Assembly: GCF_025630775.1 (NCBI RefSeq)
Contig: NZ_JAOSZE010000011.1
Location: 62,001 to 126,000 of the forward strand
From: Actinoplanes sp. KI2
Lineage (GTDB): Bacteria > Actinomycetota > Actinomycetes > Mycobacteriales > Micromonosporaceae
Direction of reading: 5' to 3'
DNA length: 64,000 nucleotides
Numbering within the stretch: position 1 is the stretch's first letter; the number at the start of each line of letters is the position of its first letter. Below are positions 46,292-54,726 of the stretch, piece by piece. Made by a program: the position numbers and the translations under genes. Below the pieces are notes generated by a model. It did no database searches, had not been told where the DNA came from, and was given only the letters and a program-made list of their open reading frames with translations.

Positions 46292-48448
46292 TTACTTGGC
46301 ATGCTCCTTGCGTACGGCATCGGCCAGGTGGGCCGGCATCGGCTCGTGCCGGACGTAGGTGCGGGTGAAGGTGCCCGCACCCGAGGACAGGGCGCGCAGC
46401 TCGACCGCGTAGCGGATCAGCTCGGTGGCCGGCACCTCGGCCCGGACCACGCTGTGCGCGCCGTCCGCTTCGGACTCGCTGCCCAGCGGGCGCCCGCGGC
46501 GGCCGGACAGGTCGCTCATCACCGCGCCGACGAAGGTCTCCGGAACGCGGACGGCGATCTCGTCGATCGGCTCGAGCAGCGTGACCTGGGCGGCCGCGGC
46601 GGCCTCGCGCAGGGCGAGCGCGCCGGCGGTCTGGAACGCGGCGTCCGACGAGTCGACGCTGTGCGCCTTGCCGTCGAAGAGCGTCACCCGCAGGTCGACC
46701 ACCGGGTAGCCGGCGACCAGGCCGCGGTCGAGCTGGCTGCGGACGCCCTTCTCCACCGAGGGGATGTAGTTGTGCGGGACGGCGCCGCCGACCACCTTGT
46801 CGACGAACTCGAAACCCGAGCCACGGGGGAGCGGCTCGACCGAGATGTCGCAGACCGCGTACTGGCCGTGGCCACCGGACTGCTTCACATGCCGGCCGTG
46901 GCCCTTGGCGCTGGAGGTGAAGGTCTCCCGCAGCGGCACCTTGACCGGCTCGGTGTCCAGCTCGACGCCGCCCGAGCGGAGCCGGTCGAGGACCACGTCG
47001 GCGTGCGACTCGCCCATCGTCCAGAGCACCAGCTGATGGGTCTCCGCGTTGCGGTCGAGCCGCAGCGTGGGGTCGCCGGCCACGAGACGGGCCAGGTTCT
47101 TCGCGAGGTTGTCCTCGTCCGAGCGGCTCTTGGCGACGATCGCGATCGGCAGCAGCGGCTCCGGCATCGACCACGGCGCCATCAGCAACGGGTCGTCCTT
47201 GCTGGAGAGCGTGTCGCCGGTCTCGGCGCTGCCCGACTTGGTGATCGCGCAGAGGTCGCCGGCCACGCAGTAGGGCACCTCGCGCAGGGTCGCGCCGAGC
47301 GGGGAGTAGATGTGCGCGACGCGCTCGTCGGCATCGTGGTCGGGGTGGCCGCGCTCGGCGAGGCCGTGCCCCGAGACGTGCAGCACCTGCTCGGGACGCA
47401 GGGTGCCGGAGAAGACCCGGACCAGCGAGACGCGGCCCACGTGCCGGTCGATCGTGGTCTTGACCACCTCGGCGACCAGCGGGCCCTCGGGGTCGCAGGT
47501 CAGCGGCGGGCGGGGCGCGCCGTCCACCCCGGTGACCACCGGCAGGTCGTGCTCCAGCGGCGAGGGCGCGGCGGTGACCAGGCCGTCGAGCAGCGCGTCG
47601 AGCCCGACACCGGTGGCCGAGCAGACCGGGATGACCGGGTAGAAATTGCCCTTGGCGACCGCCTTTTCCAGGTCGGCCATCAGGGTGTCGGAGGTGACCT
47701 CCTCGCCGCCGAGGTAGCGGTCCATGAGGGTCTCGTCCTCGCTCTCGGCGATGATCCCCTCGATCAGCGTGTTCCGGTCGTCGGCGATCGGGGCCAGGTG
47801 CTCGGGCTCGGCCTGGCCGACCTTGGGCGGGTAGCCCTCGGAGTAGTCCAGCACCCGCAGCGTGACCAGGCCGAGCAGGCCGGCCACCGACTGGCCGTCG
47901 TCGGCGAGCATCGGCTGGTAGGTCGGCATGACGTTCTCGCCGAACGCTTCCTGGCAGGCCTCCAGGGTGCCGTCGTAGTCGGCGCGCGGGTGGTCGAGCC
48001 GGGTGATCACCACGGCCCGGGGCATGCCGACCGCGGCGCACTCCTCCCACAGGGCGGTGGTGGCGTCGTCCACGCCGCCCTCGGCCGAGACGACGAAGAC
48101 CGCGGCGTCCGCGGCCCGCAGGCCGGCCCGGAGCTCACCCACGAAGTCGGCGTAGCCGGGCGTGTCGAGCAGGTTGATCTTGACATCCTGATGGATCAGC
48201 GGGGCGCAGGCCAGCGCGACGGACCGCTGCTGGCGTACCGCCGCCGGGTCGTAGTCGGACACCGTGGTGCCGTCGGTCACCGTGCCCGCCCGCGGAATCG
48301 TCCCGGTGGCGGCGAGCAGGGCCTCGACCAGAGTGGTCTTGCCCGAACCCGAGTGGCCCACCAGCACCACGTTGCGTACTCTGCCGGGCTCGGTCACCAC
48401 CGGCGCCGTCGCGCCGTTGAGCCCCTTCTCCGAGGTCTTCTGCGCCAT
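46292..48448 (-). CDS. Elongation factor G-like GTPase (EF-G2/FusA2)
   Basis: A 718-residue translational GTPase: P-loop GHSGSGKTTL, switch II LLDTPGYADFVG, and domain II to V in the EF-G order. G-domain residues are partly altered: the fourth motif is VITRLDHPRADYDG instead of NKMD-type, as in actinobacterial EF-G2. Long C-terminal domains hold the GGHGQYAVCDI motif. The role of EF-G2 is uncertain; the mycobacterial homologue lacks essential translocase activity. ATG 48448 is the start of the conserved N-terminus. It is divergent from pgsA. Confidence 0.92.
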   Translation of the reverse strand: MAQKTSEKGLNGATAPVVTEPGRVRNVVLVGHSGSGKTTLVEALLAATGTIPRAGTVTDGTTVSDYDPAAVRQQRSVALACAPLIHQDVKINLLDTPGYADFVGELRAGLRAADAAVFVVSAEGGVDDATTALWEECAAVGMPRAVVITRLDHPRADYDGTLEACQEAFGENVMPTYQPMLADDGQSVAGLLGLVTLRVLDYSEGYPPKVGQAEPEHLAPIADDRNTLIEGIIAESEDETLMDRYLGGEEVTSDTLMADLEKAVAKGNFYPVIPVCSATGVGLDALLDGLVTAAPSPLEHDLPVVTGVDGAPRPPLTCDPEGPLVAEVVKTTIDRHVGRVSLVRVFSGTLRPEQVLHVSGHGLAERGHPDHDADERVAHIYSPLGATLREVPYCVAGDLCAITKSGSAETGDTLSSKDDPLLMAPWSMPEPLLPIAIVAKSRSDEDNLAKNLARLVAGDPTLRLDRNAETHQLVLWTMGESHADVVLDRLRSGGVELDTEPVKVPLRETFTSSAKGHGRHVKQSGGHGQYAVCDISVEPLPRGSGFEFVDKVVGGAVPHNYIPSVEKGVRSQLDRGLVAGYPVVDLRVTLFDGKAHSVDSSDAAFQTAGALALREAAAAAQVTLLEPIDEIAVRVPETFVGAVMSDLSGRRGRPLGSESEADGAHSVVRAEVPATELIRYAVELRALSSGAGTFTRTYVRHEPMPAHLADAVRKEHAK

Positions 48449-48634
48449 GGCCGCCGCTCCCTGTCGTTTCGTGAACGTTACGACGCTGTTCCTGAATCCC
48501 ACACCCGGCGCTGTAGCGCCCGCAACCCTTTGTAGTTGGGTTGTAATTGGCAAAACGTCGCAGAGATGACGATACGGCCACTGCGGGCCCGGCATGTGCC
48601 GTCTGGAGTTCAGCGCCGATATGGTGGGACCGCC

Positions 48635-49294
48635 ATGGCAAAGATCGTCCAAGTACCCGCCCGTGCTGTCGTGTCGCACGGCGTCAACCCGACCGCCCGC
48701 TTCCTGCTGCGGCTCGGGATATCCCCCAACGCCGTCACCATCGCCGGCACCGTCGGCGTGCTGTTCGGCGCCTGGCTCGGCGCGACCGGCCATCTCTTCT
48801 GGGCCACCTGGGTCGTCACGGCCTGCGCGCTGACCGACGTGCTCGACGGGACGATGGCCCGGATGCGGGGCGGCTCCGGCAAGTTCGGCGCCCTGCTCGA
48901 CTCGTCCATGGACCGGATCGCCGACGGCGCGGTCTTCGGCGCGGTCGTCTTCTACATGGCCACCGAGGGCAACCCGTACGGCGGGACGGCCGCGGCCCTG
49001 ATCGCCCTCGCGGCCGGCCAGGTGGTGTCGTACGTGAAGGCGCGGGCGCAGAGCCTCGGACTGAACGCGGACGTGGGCATCGCCGAGCGCCTCGAACGGC
49101 TGGTCATCCTCGGCGTCGGCGGGCTGCTCGGCTCGGCGGGCCTCGCGTGGGGCCTGCCGGCCGCGCTGTGGGTGGTCGCCGCGCTCTCGGTGGTCACCAT
49201 CTTCCAGCGCCTGATCCACGCCGCCCGCACCGAGCCGCTTCCGGCCGGCGACGGCGACGCGACGGCGGCAGCCCCGACGCCGGAGCATTCGTGA
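48635..49294 (+). CDS. pgsA: CDP-alcohol phosphatidyltransferase (phosphatidylinositol phosphate synthase)
   Basis: A 219-residue membrane enzyme with the CDP-alcohol motif DVLDGTMARMRGGSGKFGALLDSSMDR (D-G-x2-A-R-x8-G-x3-D-x3-D; quoted in part as DGTMARMRGGSGKFGALLD). It joins CDP-diacylglycerol with inositol-1-phosphate in actinobacteria. Six transmembrane helices. It is followed at once (GTGA) by the acyltransferase and then pimA, the conserved phosphatidylinositol mannoside order of mycobacteria and streptomycetes. ATG 48635 starts MAKIVQVPAR. Confidence 0.92.
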   Translation: MAKIVQVPARAVVSHGVNPTARFLLRLGISPNAVTIAGTVGVLFGAWLGATGHLFWATWVVTACALTDVLDGTMARMRGGSGKFGALLDSSMDRIADGAVFGAVVFYMATEGNPYGGTAAALIALAAGQVVSYVKARAQSLGLNADVGIAERLERLVILGVGGLLGSAGLAWGLPAALWVVAALSVVTIFQRLIHAARTEPLPAGDGDATAAAPTPEHS

Positions 49295-50157
49295 AGGACC
49301 GGCTGACCGAGATCGGGTTCGCGGCCGGGTGGCGGCTCGTCCGCACGCTGCCGCTCCCGGTCGCGCGCGCCCTGTTCAACGCGGCGGCCGATCGCGCGTA
49401 CAAGAAGAACGGACCCGGCACCCAGCGGCTGCGCAAGAATCTCGCCCAGGTCGTCGGGCCGGAGATGCCGGACTCGCTGGTGCGCGACGGGCTGCGCTCC
49501 TACGCGCGGTACTGGCTGGAGGCGTTCCGGCTCCCGTCGCAGAGCAAACAGCAGTTCCTCGACGGCTTCGGGATCGCCCCGGAGCACTACGACTACATCA
49601 AGACCGGGGTGGCCGACGGCACCGGCGTGATTCTCGCGCTGCCGCACGTGGCGAACTGGGACGCCGCCGCGGCCTGGGTCGTCTCCAACGACTGGTCCAT
49701 GGTCACGGTGGCCGAGCGGCTCAAGCCCGAGGGCGTGTTCCGGCAGTTCGTCGAGTACCGCGAGAAGCTCGGCATGGAGGTCATCCCGCTCACCGGCGGC
49801 GAACGGCCCCCGCTCGACGTGCTCGCCGAGCGCCTCGGCCAGAGCTGGATCGTCTGCCTGCTCGGCGACCGCGACCTCTCCCAGCGGGGCGTGGAGGTCA
49901 GCTTCTTCGGCGGGACCACCCGGATGCCGGCCGGCCCGGCGATCCTGGCGATCCGCACCGGGGCGCCGCTGTACGCCGTCGACCTTTCCTTCACCCCGAC
50001 CCAGACGTACGCGGTGCTGCGCCCGGTCGTGCCGCCCACCGAGGGGCCGCTCGACGAGCGGGTCAAGGCGACCACCCAGTTGCTGGCCGACGCCTACGCG
50101 GCGGGGATCGCCGAACATCCGCAGGACTGGCACATGCTCCAGAAGCTGTGGCTGTAG
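49291..50157 (+). CDS. Phosphatidylinositol mannoside acyltransferase (LpxL/PatA-type)
   Basis: A 288-residue lysophospholipid-acyltransferase-superfamily enzyme: the acyl-binding HxxxxD-like motif appears as LPHVANWDAAA, then GVEVSFFGGTTRMPAGPAI. In mycobacteria the gene at this place acylates the mannose of PIM. GTG 49291 overlaps the pgsA stop. The sixth-residue-onward hydrophobic part anchors it at the inner face of the membrane. Confidence 0.9.
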   Translation: MKDRLTEIGFAAGWRLVRTLPLPVARALFNAAADRAYKKNGPGTQRLRKNLAQVVGPEMPDSLVRDGLRSYARYWLEAFRLPSQSKQQFLDGFGIAPEHYDYIKTGVADGTGVILALPHVANWDAAAAWVVSNDWSMVTVAERLKPEGVFRQFVEYREKLGMEVIPLTGGERPPLDVLAERLGQSWIVCLLGDRDLSQRGVEVSFFGGTTRMPAGPAILAIRTGAPLYAVDLSFTPTQTYAVLRPVVPPTEGPLDERVKATTQLLADAYAAGIAEHPQDWHMLQKLWL

Positions 50158-50166
50158 GGGGCCGTC

Positions 50167-51321
50167 GTGCGGATCGGGATCGTCTCGCCTTACTCCTTCG
50201 ACGTCCCCGGCGGCGTGCAGAACCACATCATGGACCTCTCCGAGGCGCTGATCGGGCTCGGGCACGAGGTCAGCGTGCTGGCGCCGGCCGACGAGGACGC
50301 CGACCTGCCGCCGTACGTCGTGCCCGCCGGGCGGGCCGTGCCGCTGCCGTACAACGGGTCGGTGGCGCGGATCGCGTTCGGGCCGGTGTCGACGGCGCGG
50401 GTGCGCCGGTGGCTCAACCGCGGCGCCTTCGACGTGCTGCACGTGCACGAGCCGATGGCGCTCAGCCTCTCGATGCTGGCGGTGTTGTCGGCGCGGGGAC
50501 CGGTGGTGGCGACCTTCCACACCGCCATGACGAGATCGCGGGCGCTGTCGGTTGCCCAGGGTCTGCTGCAGCTGGTGGTCGAGAAGATCACCGCCCGGAT
50601 CGCGGTCAGCGAGCTGGCCCGGAAGGTGCAGGTGGAGCACCTCGGCGGGGGAGCGGTGGAGATCCCCAACGGGGTGGCGGTGGTGAAGTACGCGGACGCG
50701 ACGCCGCTGGACGGGTGGCCCGGCACCGGCGGGGCGCTCGGCTTCCTCGGGCGGTTCACCGAGCCGCGCAAGGGGTTCGGCATTCTGCGGTCGGCGTTCG
50801 TGCCGTTGGCCCGGGAGCGGCCCGGCCTGCGCCTGCTGGTGGCCGGTCCCGGGGACACTGCCGACCTTTACGACGAAATTCCCGGCGATCTGCACGATCG
50901 GGTGACATTCCTCGGGCTTGTGTCGGAGGCCGACAAAGCTCGCATGCTGCGCAGCGTCGACGTGTATGTGGCGCCGAACACCGGCGGCGAGAGCTTCGGC
51001 ATGATCCTCACCGAGGCGATGGCGGCCGGCACCGCGATCGCCGCGAGCGACCTGGAGGCGTTCCGCCGGGTGCTGGACGGCGGCAGGGCCGGTGCGCTCT
51101 TCCCGACCGGGGACGCGGCCGCGCTGACGGCGCTGCTCAGGACGCTGCTCGACGACCCGGACCGGCGGGCGGCGCTCTCCGCGGCGGCCCGCACCACCGT
51201 CGCGGCCTTCGACTGGCCGACCGTCGCGCAGCGGGTGCTCGAGGTCTACGCCACCGCGATCGAGGCAACCGACGGCCGGGTCATCGACGAAGAGTGGGTA
51301 GAGCCACGGCCGGGGGCCTGA
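50167..51321 (+). CDS. pimA: Phosphatidylinositol alpha-mannosyltransferase
   Basis: A 384-residue GT4 enzyme: MRIGIVSPYSFDVPGGVQNH at the start, FHTAMTRSR and FLGRFTEPRKGFG, and the donor site GESFGMILTEAMAAGTAIAA. PimA makes the first mannosylation of phosphatidylinositol, using GDP-mannose at the inner membrane face. It lies 9 bp behind the acyltransferase gene. GTG 50167 is the start. Position after pgsA and the acyltransferase supports the symbol. Confidence 0.93.
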   Translation: MRIGIVSPYSFDVPGGVQNHIMDLSEALIGLGHEVSVLAPADEDADLPPYVVPAGRAVPLPYNGSVARIAFGPVSTARVRRWLNRGAFDVLHVHEPMALSLSMLAVLSARGPVVATFHTAMTRSRALSVAQGLLQLVVEKITARIAVSELARKVQVEHLGGGAVEIPNGVAVVKYADATPLDGWPGTGGALGFLGRFTEPRKGFGILRSAFVPLARERPGLRLLVAGPGDTADLYDEIPGDLHDRVTFLGLVSEADKARMLRSVDVYVAPNTGGESFGMILTEAMAAGTAIAASDLEAFRRVLDGGRAGALFPTGDAAALTALLRTLLDDPDRRAALSAAARTTVAAFDWPTVAQRVLEVYATAIEATDGRVIDEEWVEPRPGA

Positions 51322-51346
51322 CCGCGCGTCGCTCAGGGGCACTACG

Positions 51347-51886
51347 ATGCCCGGCATGTGGTGGGTGCTGGGGGCGGTCGCGCTGGTCGCGCTGCTCTCC
51401 GCCTACCTCGGCTGGACGGCACATCGGGTCGAGCGGGTGCACGTGCGGGCGCAGTCGGCCGAGCGGGCCCTCGACGCGCACCTGCTGCGCCGGGCCGCGG
51501 CGGCCGCGGTGGTCGCCGAGCAGCAGGACAACGACGAGCTGTACGCGGCGGCCCGCCTGGCGCTGGACGCCGACCCCGACGAGCGCGAGTCGGCCGAGAA
51601 CGATCTGACCCGCCGGCTGCGGGCGGCGCCGCTCTCCGGGACGGACGGGGCCACCCGCCAGTTGATCGCCACGAGCCGGCGGGTGGGGCTGGCCCGGCAG
51701 GTGCACACCGATCAGGTGCGGGACGCGCTGACCGCCCGGCGCCGGCCGCTGGTGCGGGCGCTGGGCATGGCCCGGCGGTACCCGCTGCCGCAGTACTTCG
51801 ACATCGAGGACCCGGCGCTGCCCGAGACGGCGGCCGGGCTGCCGATGCCGTCGTCGCCACCCACCGTGCCGCTGGAATCGGTCTGA
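51347..51886 (+). CDS. Membrane-anchored conserved hypothetical protein (179 aa)
   Basis: A 179-residue protein: an N-terminal transmembrane helix (WWVLGAVALVALLSAYLGW), then long amphipathic helices (VHVRAQSAERALDAHLLRRA, DERESAENDLTRRLR), as in LemA-like proteins, and a disordered Pro-rich C-terminus. Actinomycetes conserve such a gene between pimA and pdxS. No function known. It lies 25 bp after pimA and is probably the last gene of the phosphatidylinositol operon. Confidence 0.78.
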   Translation: MPGMWWVLGAVALVALLSAYLGWTAHRVERVHVRAQSAERALDAHLLRRAAAAAVVAEQQDNDELYAAARLALDADPDERESAENDLTRRLRAAPLSGTDGATRQLIATSRRVGLARQVHTDQVRDALTARRRPLVRALGMARRYPLPQYFDIEDPALPETAAGLPMPSSPPTVPLESV

Positions 51887-52083
51887 CGCTCGCGGGCCGG
51901 TGGCCGGGAGGAGAGAGGTGCCGGGTGCCTTGGCGCAGCGGGTGCCGGCGGGAGCTCGAGTTTCGTCTCAGCCCGCAGGTCGCGGCAAGGGCTCGGGGAT
52001 CACTCAGGTCGCGCTGCGCGGCGGGGGCGGTCCCGACTGCGGTTGGGGACGGCCTCCGCCGCGTACGCGCGAAAGGTGTTGAA

Positions 52084-52980
52084 CTACCAGCCGCGCTCGG
52101 CGAGCCGGTGCGGGACCGGGATGTCGTCGACGTTGATGCCGACCATGGCCTCGCCCAGGCCCCGGGAGACCTTGGCGATCACGTCGGGGTCGTCGTGGAA
52201 CGTGGTGGCCTTGACGATCGCGGCGGCGCGCTGGGCCGGGTTGCCGGCCTTGAAGATGCCGGAGCCGACGAAGACGCCCTCGGCGCCCAGCTGCATCATC
52301 ATCGCGGCGTCGGCGGGCGTGGCGATGCCGCCGGCGGTGAACAGCACCACCGGGAGCTTGCCGGCCTCGGCGACCTCCTTGACCAGCTCGTACGGCGCCT
52401 GGAGCTCCTTGGCGGCGACGAACAGCTCGTCCTCGGGCAGGGTCTGCAGGCGGCGGATCTCCTGGCGGATCTTACGCATGTGGGTGGTGGCGTTGGAGAC
52501 GTCGCCGGTGCCGGCCTCGCCCTTCGAGCGGATCATCGCGGCGCCCTCGGTGATGCGGCGCAGGGCCTCGCCGAGGTTGGTCGCGCCGCAGACGAAGGGC
52601 ACGGTGAACCGCCACTTGTCGATGTGGTTGGCGTAGTCGGCCGGGGTCAGCACCTCGGACTCGTCGATGTAGTCCACGCCCAGCGACTGGAGGACCTGGG
52701 CCTCGACGAAGTGCCCGATCCGGGCCTTGGCCATCACCGGGATCGACACGGCGGCGATGATGCCGTCGATCATGTCGGGGTCGGACATCCGGGACACGCC
52801 GCCCTGCGCGCGGATGTCGGCCGGCACCCGCTCCAGCGCCATGACCGCCACGGCGCCGGCGTCCTCCGCGATCTTCGCCTGGTCCGGCGTGACCACATCC
52901 ATGATCACGCCGCCCTTGAGCATCTCCGCCATACCGCGCTTGACTCGCGCGGTCCCGACGGTGGGCTGGTTCTCAGACAT
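52084..52980 (-). CDS. pdxS: Pyridoxal 5'-phosphate synthase subunit PdxS
   Basis: A 298-residue (beta/alpha)8 synthase, the larger subunit of the DXP-independent pathway that makes PLP from ribose 5-phosphate, glyceraldehyde 3-phosphate and ammonia. Active-site lysines are in [12 protein letters not shown] (catalytic) and [12 protein letters not shown] regions; [11 protein letters not shown] and [20 protein letters not shown] are family signatures. ATG 52980 is preceded by GAGGAGCC. It is on the opposite strand to pdxT, with 1.1 kb holding fliQ between them, an unusual split. Confidence 0.97.
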   Translation of the reverse strand: MSENQPTVGTARVKRGMAEMLKGGVIMDVVTPDQAKIAEDAGAVAVMALERVPADIRAQGGVSRMSDPDMIDGIIAAVSIPVMAKARIGHFVEAQVLQSLGVDYIDESEVLTPADYANHIDKWRFTVPFVCGATNLGEALRRITEGAAMIRSKGEAGTGDVSNATTHMRKIRQEIRRLQTLPEDELFVAAKELQAPYELVKEVAEAGKLPVVLFTAGGIATPADAAMMMQLGAEGVFVGSGIFKAGNPAQRAAAIVKATTFHDDPDVIAKVSRGLGEAMVGINVDDIPVPHRLAERGW

Positions 52981-53164
52981 GGTTCGGCTCCTCAAGCGGG
53001 GTTTTCGGTACCCGAATCTTACTCAGCGTCGCCGGTCCGACCGATGGCCAATCGACCCCCGGGTGGCCTGTTCCCTTGCGGGTTTCGCCCCGGCGAACCG
53101 GACGGCAACCTGGCAACGCCCGGTTCGCACTCGGTGAACCGGACGGCGGCCCGAACTGACTTGC

Positions 53165-53434
53165 ATGACCGACGCGATGATTACCGAACTGGCTCTGCAG
53201 GCGTTGACCATCGCCGCGAAGATGGCCGCCCCGGTGTTGCTGACCGCCCTGGCGGTGGGCTTCACGGTCTCGCTCTTCCAGTCGGTCACCCAGATCCAGG
53301 AGGCGACGCTCGCGTTCGTCCCCAAGGCGGCGGCCGTCGGCGCGGCGCTGCTGATCTCGGGCAACTGGATGCTGCACGAGATGGTCACGTACACAACGCA
53401 GCTGTTCGAGAAGCTGCCACAGCTGCTCAGCTGA
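53165..53434 (+). CDS. fliQ: Flagellar biosynthetic protein FliQ homologue (isolated)
   Basis: An 89-residue protein with two transmembrane hairpin helices: IAAKMAAPVLLTALAVGFTV and AAAVGAALLISGNWMLHEMV, joined by SLFQSVTQIQEATLAFVPK, the FliQ signature (compare FQAATQINEQTLSF of typical members). FliQ is one of the three export-gate membrane proteins (FliPQR) of flagellar type III secretion. No other flagellar gene is in the window, and it has no ribosome binding site, so a nearly leaderless transcript is possible. A perfect terminator follows. Confidence 0.88.
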   Translation: MTDAMITELALQALTIAAKMAAPVLLTALAVGFTVSLFQSVTQIQEATLAFVPKAAAVGAALLISGNWMLHEMVTYTTQLFEKLPQLLS

Positions 53435-53445
53435 CCCAGCCTCCC

Positions 53446-53477
53446 AAAATGCCGGCCCCTCCCCGGGCCGGCATTTT
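53446..53477 (+). terminator. Intrinsic terminator after fliQ
   Basis: Perfect 13-bp stem, AAAATGCCGGCCC (53446-53458) with GGGCCGGCATTTT (53465-53477), loop CTCCCC, ending in TTTT, 12 bp after the fliQ stop. Confidence 0.93.
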
Positions 53478-53504
53478 CGCGTCTCGGAGCCGCCCGCCCT
53501 CCCG

Positions 53505-53584
53505 GATCGCCCGCCTGCGCCGGATCTTGGAGACCTGCGGTAAGTAGCAACCGCTTACTTTTCTAGATCGCCCGCCTGCGCCGG
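53505..53584. repeat. 19-bp direct repeat flanking a small hairpin
   Basis: GATCGCCCGCCTGCGCCGG occurs at 53505-53523 and again at 53566-53584, identical, 61 bp apart. Between them GTAAG and CTTAC (about 53540-53558) form a short hairpin followed by TTTT. The layout looks like a dispersed-repeat pair, or a footprint of an excised element. Confidence 0.8.
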
Positions 53585-53651
53585 TGACAGGCGGCCTGGT
53601 GGCGAGTGCGGATAGCCATACGAGAGTGGCCGGCTCAGAGCGAGCTCTGGC

Positions 53652-53774
53652 GGGTGATCTCCTCGCGACGGCAGCCAAGCGCCATCTCGGGGTGGGCAGG
53701 AGCGCAACCGGGGTTTGGTTGCGCTCCTGCCCACCCCGAGATTCCCTACGGCAGCCGTCGCGAGGAGATCACCC
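53652..53774. repeat. Very long inverted repeat (58-nt arms)
   Basis: The outer 21 nt (53652-53672 with 53754-53774) and the inner 26 nt (53684-53709 with 53717-53742) are perfect complements. They are separated by an 11-nt mismatched internal loop on each side, and the loop at the apex is 7 nt (53710-53716). Folded RNA would form a hairpin of about 47 bp. It lies in the intergenic region between fliQ and pdxT and covers both of its spurious open frames. Confidence 0.93.
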
Positions 53775-54113
53775 ACCTCCGCAACCAACACGCGAGGATC
53801 TCCGAGCGCTCGGCCGGGGGTGTGGGGGCAGCGCCTCCACGGTCTTCACCCCGCACCCCGGTGCATCGCGGCCGGGGCGTGCGGGGTGGTGCCCGGGGGT
53901 GTTCCGCGGCGGCGGACAAACCGCGCCGGCGACCGGCAAGGGTCTTGCGTAACCACTCACGCAGAATGAAGGGTCAGGGGCAGCGTCAGCTGGGCCCCTG
54001 GCCCGGCCTCGGCGTGAGCGACGGTCTGTACCCACCACCCAGGCACGACCGGAATTGGATCTTGAAGTTGGGGTGCGGGGCCGGGCGGCGTGGACCGCGC
54101 CTAAGCTGGTCGG

Positions 54114-54710
54114 GTGAACATCGGAGTGCTGGCCCTGCAGGGAGACGTTCGGGAGCACCTCGCCGCGCTCGCCGAGAGTGACGTGCTGGCCCGGCCGGTG
54201 CGGCGGCCCGAGGAACTCACCGACGTCGAGGCGCTGGTGATCCCCGGCGGCGAGTCGACCGCGATCAGCAATCTGGCGGTGAGCTTCGGGCTGCTCGATC
54301 CGATTCGCAAGCGGATCGCCGACGGCATGCCGGTGTACGGGTCCTGCGCGGGCATGATCATGCTGGCCACCTCGGTGCTCGACGGGCGGCCCGACCAGGA
54401 GTCCTTCCAGGGGATCGAGATGACCGTGCGGCGCAACGCGTTCGGCCGGCAGGTCGACTCGTTCGAGGGCGACGTGCCGATCGAGGAGATCCCCGGTGGC
54501 GATTTTCACGCCGTCTTCATCCGTGCGCCATGGGTCGAGGAGGTCGGCGACGATGTGCGGGTGTTGGGCCGCGTCAAGGACGGCCCGGCCGCCGGTAGGA
54601 TTGTCGCCGTTCGGCAGGGGAACCTGCTTGCCACGGCTTTCCACCCGGAGCTGACCGGCGACCTCCGCGTCCACCGGTACTTCGTCGAGATGGTCCGCCA
54701 GGCCGCCTGA
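54114..54710 (+). CDS. pdxT: Pyridoxal 5'-phosphate synthase glutaminase subunit PdxT
   Basis: A 198-residue class I glutaminase that supplies ammonia to PdxS. The catalytic triad is Cys in YGSCAGMIM, His and Glu in [19 protein letters not shown] is the family motif. GTG 54114 starts [14 protein letters not shown]. It is followed 16 bp later by yebC. Its partner pdxS lies on the other strand 1.1 kb away. Confidence 0.96.
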   Translation: MNIGVLALQGDVREHLAALAESDVLARPVRRPEELTDVEALVIPGGESTAISNLAVSFGLLDPIRKRIADGMPVYGSCAGMIMLATSVLDGRPDQESFQGIEMTVRRNAFGRQVDSFEGDVPIEEIPGGDFHAVFIRAPWVEEVGDDVRVLGRVKDGPAAGRIVAVRQGNLLATAFHPELTGDLRVHRYFVEMVRQAA

Positions 54711-54726
54711 GACACGGAGGTTTTGC

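Larger units (their letters stand above)
53478..54113. other. 636-bp intergenic region between fliQ terminator and pdxT
   Basis: Holds the 19-bp repeats, the long inverted repeat and then about 340 bp (53775-54113) of GC-rich DNA with no recognisable gene. Frames on both strands give near-identical translations around the palindrome and are artefacts. The pdxT promoter presumably lies in the last 60 bp, but no convincing -10/-35 was seen. Confidence 0.5.

Noticed and set aside
51918..52082. A 54-codon frame with GAGGAGAGAG and a GTG start downstream of the pimA operon.
   Set aside because: The translation is Gly/Pro/Arg-rich with no hydrophobic or helical pattern and looks like intergenic high-GC DNA. 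A real micropeptide cannot be excluded.
53584..53952. Two similar frames on opposite strands (both contain LLATAA and LRSCPPRD).
   Set aside because: The similarity is a direct consequence of the long inverted repeat; neither has a ribosome binding site or a known family.
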